From Muricea muricata (lineage: Eukaryota > Cnidaria > Anthozoa > Malacalcyonacea > Plexauridae), in contig OY979731.1 in the NCBI GenBank assembly GCA_963855995.1, positions 3,789,442 through 3,853,441 on the forward strand: 64,000 bases of DNA. Reading direction: 5' to 3'. A program made the translations under genes and the position numbers. Below are positions 59,309-64,000 of the stretch, piece by piece. The notes under the pieces are model-generated. The model was not told the DNA's origin. It did not search any database and saw nothing but the letters and a program-made list of their open reading frames with translations. Each line of letters opens with the position of its first letter. Positions within the stretch are counted from its first letter, which is position 1.

Positions 59309-59832
59309 TTAAAACTTTTTAATTTTTTTTTTCTTGGATACTTCCCATTTTATTGTTAGGGTTAGGGTTGGGGTTCGGGACACGCCTGGCATTTTGCACG
59401 CGAAAACGATCATTCGAAGTGAGACAATTTTTTTCGCAACCGCGCGCATATTTTTGGAGCCTGGTAGGGAATTTAATTATTGAAAAATTCTTTAAATTCG
59501 TCAAGCTATTCCTGGTGCGCGTTTTCCTTGGTGGGTATTTGAGGGCAATAGGGAGAAAGAGGGTTTCTAGAGGATTAAAATGATATCAATATCGCCATGG
59601 TTACGCGCGATGTGTTTCCACTGCAAAGCTTCTTCTTCGAGGCATTTTGCGCAATGGCGTATTTTTGTTCGAAGTTGTTAAAATGTGACAACTTCGGCTT
59701 GTATAGGTTCCTTCGTTCAGGCTTCTTTTCATTTAATTTTTGGTTCCTATAGAAGTTCAGACATGTGTTAAAGTTCGTATGTTTTTTATTTTTTAATAAA
59801 TGTGGTATAAAGGATCAAATTGTTCCTTTAAA

Positions 59833-61167
59833 AAAGGCGAGAATCTGAGATATCCGAAGTTTGTGAGTATACGCGAAAGAAAACAAGGTTTGACACGTTA
59901 GCGGTTGAAGACAACGGCCAAAAGCAAAAAATGCAACTCCAAAGCCTGATGGATCGGACTAGAAGGTAGGAAACCTATTATAGACTTTGTATTTCTTGTT
60001 ATCGCGTTTCTAATTCATGGGTATTTTGCACTGTTTCAAATTTTATATATATCAACTTAACCACCATGATGCAACAAGAACTCGCGTTTATTTTTGTCAT
60101 TTTGTGATGATCAATTATAAAGTGCTTATGTTTGTTTACAATTTTGCAAATATACTATTCCAGATTTATTACTGTATTTTATATATTGCTCATTTATTCA
60201 CTCATGTTTATTAATGCACTACACTAAGTTAGCCCAAATGGCCAAGATCAGTACTCATTAAAAAATTCTTGCAAACAAGTACTTAATGAACACCTACAAA
60301 GTACCATGAAAAGCCATGTAGTACCAGTATATGAATATGCTTGCCGACTGCTGGTAGTAATGATTACGGCTTAAACATTTTCACTAGTCACTGGTTAACA
60401 GTCAAGCAATAATGGTAGTTTGAAGAAGTCCCAACCCAAAGCAATGAATTTTTTAAAAATTGGTACTTGATTATTGCCTGGGAGAAAATGATACTTGGTG
60501 ATGGCCTGGGAGGGTTAATGTTGTCAATAGTGATTGGTATGGGCTATTATATATAGCCAATATAGTACACTTGTTTTGACACAACCCTACATAAATCACC
60601 TTTTCATATTCATTATGCAGGGGTCCCAAGGATACCAGCCTTTGTGCTGATTGAGCTACCCTGTTAAAAAAAGTTTTCTATCCATCTAGCAATTAAGGCT
60701 GCCTTAATGCCTAATGAGATGGTGTAAAGTATATTTGACTTCAACTATGCTAGCACCATCAAGTGTTGTTGTTTTGTATGTCATTATTTATAAAGAAATC
60801 ATGCATTACATTGCTATTAATAACTAATATTCAAGAGGAATTGTAACTGCAAACTACATCCCAAATATATAATAGAGTTTGGCATTAGTAGTGCAGGCAT
60901 TGTTGACATGTTCAAAAACAATTTTAATGGCTGATCATGAACATTGATATGGCTATTGGTATATCTGTCTTGTCGTCTTCAACCATCGAGTTGAATCAAA
61001 CCTCAAAAACAGGATGGATGTATTGATAGGTTTTTTTACATATTAGCATATCAAATATATGCTATAAATATTCATGATCAGACCAAACTGACATTGTGCT
61101 TATGTTCTTCAGATTATCTCCACATGCCCATATCAGCTACCCAGGCTTTAGGGCAAGCTTTGTGTAG
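59833..61167 (+). CDS. Possible two-exon small gene, unknown protein
   Basis: An open frame from about 59833 reads EVCEYTRKKTRFDTLAVEDN, then GQKQKMQLQSLMDRTR, to a donor AG|GTAGGA at 59965 (phase 2). A segment at 61113, after a good TTCTTCAG| acceptor, continues in the matching phase as RLSPHAHISYPGFRASFV with TAG at 61165-61167. The only in-frame ATG is at 59931, so the product may be just 29 residues unless an upstream coding exon joins near 59833. The Arg/Lys/Gln-rich helical stretch is not random-looking. Family not recognised. Confidence 0.3.
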
Positions 61168-62840
61168 TCTTCACCCAAGCATATTTTTGGTAGTAAATGC
61201 ATGGTGTAGGTAAATGCCTACCTTTTTATTTTAGGTTCATTATACAAAACAAGTTGAGTTGTCACAGGAAAATCAAGGTCTTGCACATCAGTGGGTTAAT
61301 TAGACTTCTGTGTACATGTGTTATTAATATATTGCATTAGTTCAGGTCCAACTTTTATTTACCTAGTGTAACCATTTAGCAACAAACTCCCCATGGCAAC
61401 TAAAATTGGCATCATAATAGATATACTACACCTGTTCCCACTATGTTCTACACATAATGAATTTATTATAGACAGTTGACTTTAATTGTCAAAGGAAGAC
61501 CATGGTACCATCAAGAGCCCCCCAAAAAATATAACAATAAAAGAAAATATATTCAGTAATTTTAATTTTACAAAAATTATAACCACTGTGTAAATATTTA
61601 CATTAATAAACTATAATAAAATTTTCTACATACATTTGTTCCTGCTGACAATGGTTGGGGTGGATAGGGTAATTTTTGAAAGCTTAGAATACATAAGGAA
61701 TGCTAAGAACCAGAATTACATAGTAGCTTGGTCCCCGACCCTTGTTGTGACAAACAGAAATTAAGCGAGTGAGGTTGGAATCCCATTCACTCAGGTTTAC
61801 GTTCCCTACAACACTTTTGCTTTACATAATTTGATAGAAATTTCATCTTTGGCTAGTGTAATTTACAGTACAATTTTAATACACTAATTAACAAAGCATC
61901 ACTGCATCAGTTGTTGGATGACCAAACTGTTGAAAACTACATATCGAGAATGTCTTGTTGTACACATCTATTTTCTTAAATCTTTGTGCCTTATTGTCTG
62001 AATGGCAGAATGCCCTTTTAATAAGGCAATTATGGACAAATATTGTTTACAAATTCATACATGTAATTTCAATTTGGTTTTATGTCTTCAATGCAGTTTA
62101 TAGCAAGAAATTTGTTTTCATAGTTTCTTGTCATGACTTCCCGACATATAAACCTTGTAAACAACACATTTCCGTTTGTATACCGTAGCTTGACAAGCAG
62201 ACTTTGCCAATATTCGCAAATATTCACTGCAACTGTCCAACTCACTTCAGTTTAATGCAATCGAACCAGCCTTTACCAAAAGCAAAACGTTGCGTCGCAC
62301 AATGTCCAGGTTAGATTCTTGCACAAGCATCCCTCAAAAACTTAAATCTCCTCATTTTCCTCACCAGTTTTGCTTCTTGTTGTCCTTATTGTGATTTGTG
62401 TAAATAAAAATTTGTCCGCCATTTTGCATCAGTGATTAGGCGTACTTCGTGTAAGATAGCTTTATCGAATACTTTTTGCGGAACAATTTTAAAAATGGTT
62501 TTAGGTAAAAAGCGAACTGCCGGTCATTTAGTACATTTTGAAACGTGACCGGCTGCCGGTCAAATAGTCACGGGGTTAATATTAAGATACAGTAGCTGTC
62601 TGAAGAACTCTTATTCAATAAGCATCTAATGCATCATCTCCTAATAAACTGTATGGAGCATTAAACAGTAGTCAACTGGTCGTTACATCAATACCACATG
62701 TGAATAACATTTTTGTACTGATTTTTAACATTCCTATAAACAAGTTAACAATAGAAATTAAACCTTTTTTTCTTTCATTTATATGATTTATTTGCTTCAT
62801 ATCATGAGTTCGTTTTACTAACAGAAGAGTTCAAACGTAC
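61168..62840. other. Non-coding, nothing recognised
   Basis: No supported exon. A short direct repeat of CTGCCGGTCA occurs near 62518 and 62552. If the exon at 62841 is real this is its first intron. Confidence 0.4.
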
Positions 62841-62885
62841 CTTAAACGAAGGTAATTCTTGATCCATGTTTTGAGAAACTTTCAT
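62841..62885 (-). CDS. Possible minus-strand first exon, 15 codons
   Basis: An ATG at 62885 starts MKVSQNMDQELPSFK and reaches a strong donor |GTACGT at 62841 in phase 0. The peptide is hydrophilic. Only the splice signal and clean frame support it; no further exon was found on the minus strand, so it is tentative. Confidence 0.25.
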
Positions 62886-63274
62886 CGATCCAATAAGTTT
62901 TAGGGAAATTCGAAAACACAGTAATATTTATCAAAGAATGAGATCCGAACTCCACCACGACAACAGACAAATGATTAGTTAACCGCGCGGAAGACTAAGC
63001 CTTACTTAATGGCGAATGATGACGTTAGCAAACGTCATTTTTGGCTTCACTTTTCACTCGCTGTTATCGTTCCAGATATTGAAAATATTGAGTCGTAGAG
63101 AGTTTTTAAAGGAAAAATGGACACGCTAACTTTAAAGCAAATTGAAAATTTCCTTCCAAAAAACGCCATTTTAAATACATCAATTGATGTATTATATTTG
63201 AATGTTGTATAAATTAATTCTTCAAAACTTGAGATTTAAGTTATGCATGGACAAGAAATCTTCTAAGTATTCAC

Positions 63275-63330
63275 AGACCTTAACCATTCCGATTTAGGTC
63301 TGTGCACAGGCTAGGTGATTACAAGCTCGT
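63275..63330. repeat. Small inverted repeat shared with 57440
   Basis: CACAGACCTTAACC and AGGTCTGTG pair across 15 bases, followed by GCACAGGCTAGGTGATTAC, related to the phrase at 57446. Confidence 0.55.
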
Positions 63331-63429
63331 ATCATAATAAATATTTTAAAAGTCACAGAGCATTTTTTCAATTTGAATATGTTTTATCCTGCGGGCTACG
63401 CGCTATTCATATTTTCTTTAACTTGATGA

Positions 63430-63693
63430 ATACTTGAAAGCTCTATCAGTGTTAGACTTTCTTTCTTAGAGATCCAGTAAGGATTGTGATTTATTGATCA
63501 AGTGTTACAGGAGGAAACCTAGACTAAACTAATTTTTTTTATACCAGGAGGCTCTATCAGTTCTAAACTGTGCATTGTTTCAGGAGTAATTCTGAACTAA
63601 ACAAACCTTAAAACTTATTGAATAGCTATATCTGTTCTGAAGGCTAAACTGTTTTTCCTACAGATGGAATAGATATAAGGATCATCTCTTGTT
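63430..63693 (+). repeat. Degenerate 120-bp repeat next to a LINE
   Basis: Two to three diverged units of the family at 28040-28560 (CAGGAGGAAACCTAGACTAA, CAGTTCTAAACTGT, AAGGATCATCTCTTGTTGATC in part). The last unit runs directly into the LINE coding fragment at 63694. Confidence 0.7.
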
Positions 63694-64000
63694 GATCTCG
63701 GGGTTGTCCTTTCAAGCGATTTAAAATGGAATAAACATGTAGACATAACATCGTCAAAAGCAAACAGAATGCTTGGCTTCGTTCGCCGAGTAGCAATGAA
63801 TATCAAGGATTTCCAAGTTCGCAAAGTCCTTTATCTCTCTCTAGTTCGTGGTTTGTTTGCTTATACGAGTCAAGTGTGGTCACCACAAACTGTTAGTAAT
63901 ATTGTAAAAATCGAAAAAGTACAGCGACGAGCAACAAAATTTATCCTCTCTCTCCCTTACAAGACTGATATCTCCTACAAGGAAAGACTACAAACTATCC
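63694..64000 (+). pseudogene. LINE reverse transcriptase, C-terminal part (runs off window)
   Basis: An uninterrupted 102-codon frame reads DLGVVLSSDLKWNKHVDITS, then KANRMLGFVRRVAMNIKD, LYLSLVRGLFAYTSQVWSPQ and KIEKVQRRATKFILSLPY. This is the conserved region downstream of the YADD box in CR1/jockey-type non-LTR retrotransposons (DLGV ... W..HI ... K.NR.LG..RR ... Y..LVR..L.Y.S.VW.P ... QRRAT). No stop is seen up to the window end. The upstream frame is closed by a TAA and repeat sequence, so the 5' part of the RT is missing and I treat it as a truncated copy. Confidence 0.85.

Overview
The window looks like nuclear DNA of an invertebrate animal, most likely a cnidarian (anthozoan). This is inferred from AT-rich sequence, short exons with GTAAG-type donors and pyrimidine-rich acceptors, fibrinogen-like and EGF-fibrinogen modules, short TTAGGG tracts and a dense mix of hAT, mariner, piggyBac, LINE and RT-like remnants. 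No operons, CRISPR arrays or bacterial features were seen. Most of the 64 kb is non-coding or repeat-derived. Exon models come from reading splice sites and phases by eye; no transcript or database evidence was available.

Left part (1-20 kb). A possible first exon (1571-1728) sits behind a strong RFX X-box motif. Several palindromes follow, then an 1811-bp foldback transposon (3894-5704) with 8-bp target duplications and 15-bp minisatellites in both arms. From about 5.8 to 20 kb, on the minus strand, lies a tandem cluster of a secreted-type fibrinogen-like lectin family. One copy looks intact (FReD exon 7887-8530, coiled-coil exon 9032-9479, further exon 10521-10598, all phase-compatible). 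Two copies are pseudogenes (6107-6745 and 18618-19217), and a fourth is represented only by duplicated flanking sequence (about 16930-18170). Other elements, including an hAT MITE and a TTAA-flanked piggyBac-type MITE, are inserted among them.

Middle part (20-38 kb). Long TA microsatellites bracket three copies of an unknown ~430-500 bp unit, then a 74-bp-arm perfect palindrome and a hammerhead-like motif. Next come a mariner MITE, a 92-bp tandem repeat, a possible secreted-protein first exon (minus, 27028-27163), a degenerate LINE reverse transcriptase with a YADD box (minus, about 32590-33065), and an EGF exon plus frameshifted fibrinogen exon (33792-34802). These are followed by a broken piggyBac transposase, a broken RT-like ORF and a ~1.37-kb palindrome.

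Right part (38-64 kb). A possible three-exon mini-gene (to 39754), a 683-bp inverted-repeat element, a tRNA-derived SINE, and an hAT element that still encodes the dimerisation domain come first. Then a mariner-type MITE, a nested inverted-repeat element, and a three-exon minus-strand gene for a small, probably mitochondrial protein (51931-53212). An intronless short-chain dehydrogenase pseudogene (55307-56226) follows, then a possible two-exon gene (to 61167), a possible minus-strand first exon (62841-62885), and a LINE RT fragment that runs off the right edge.
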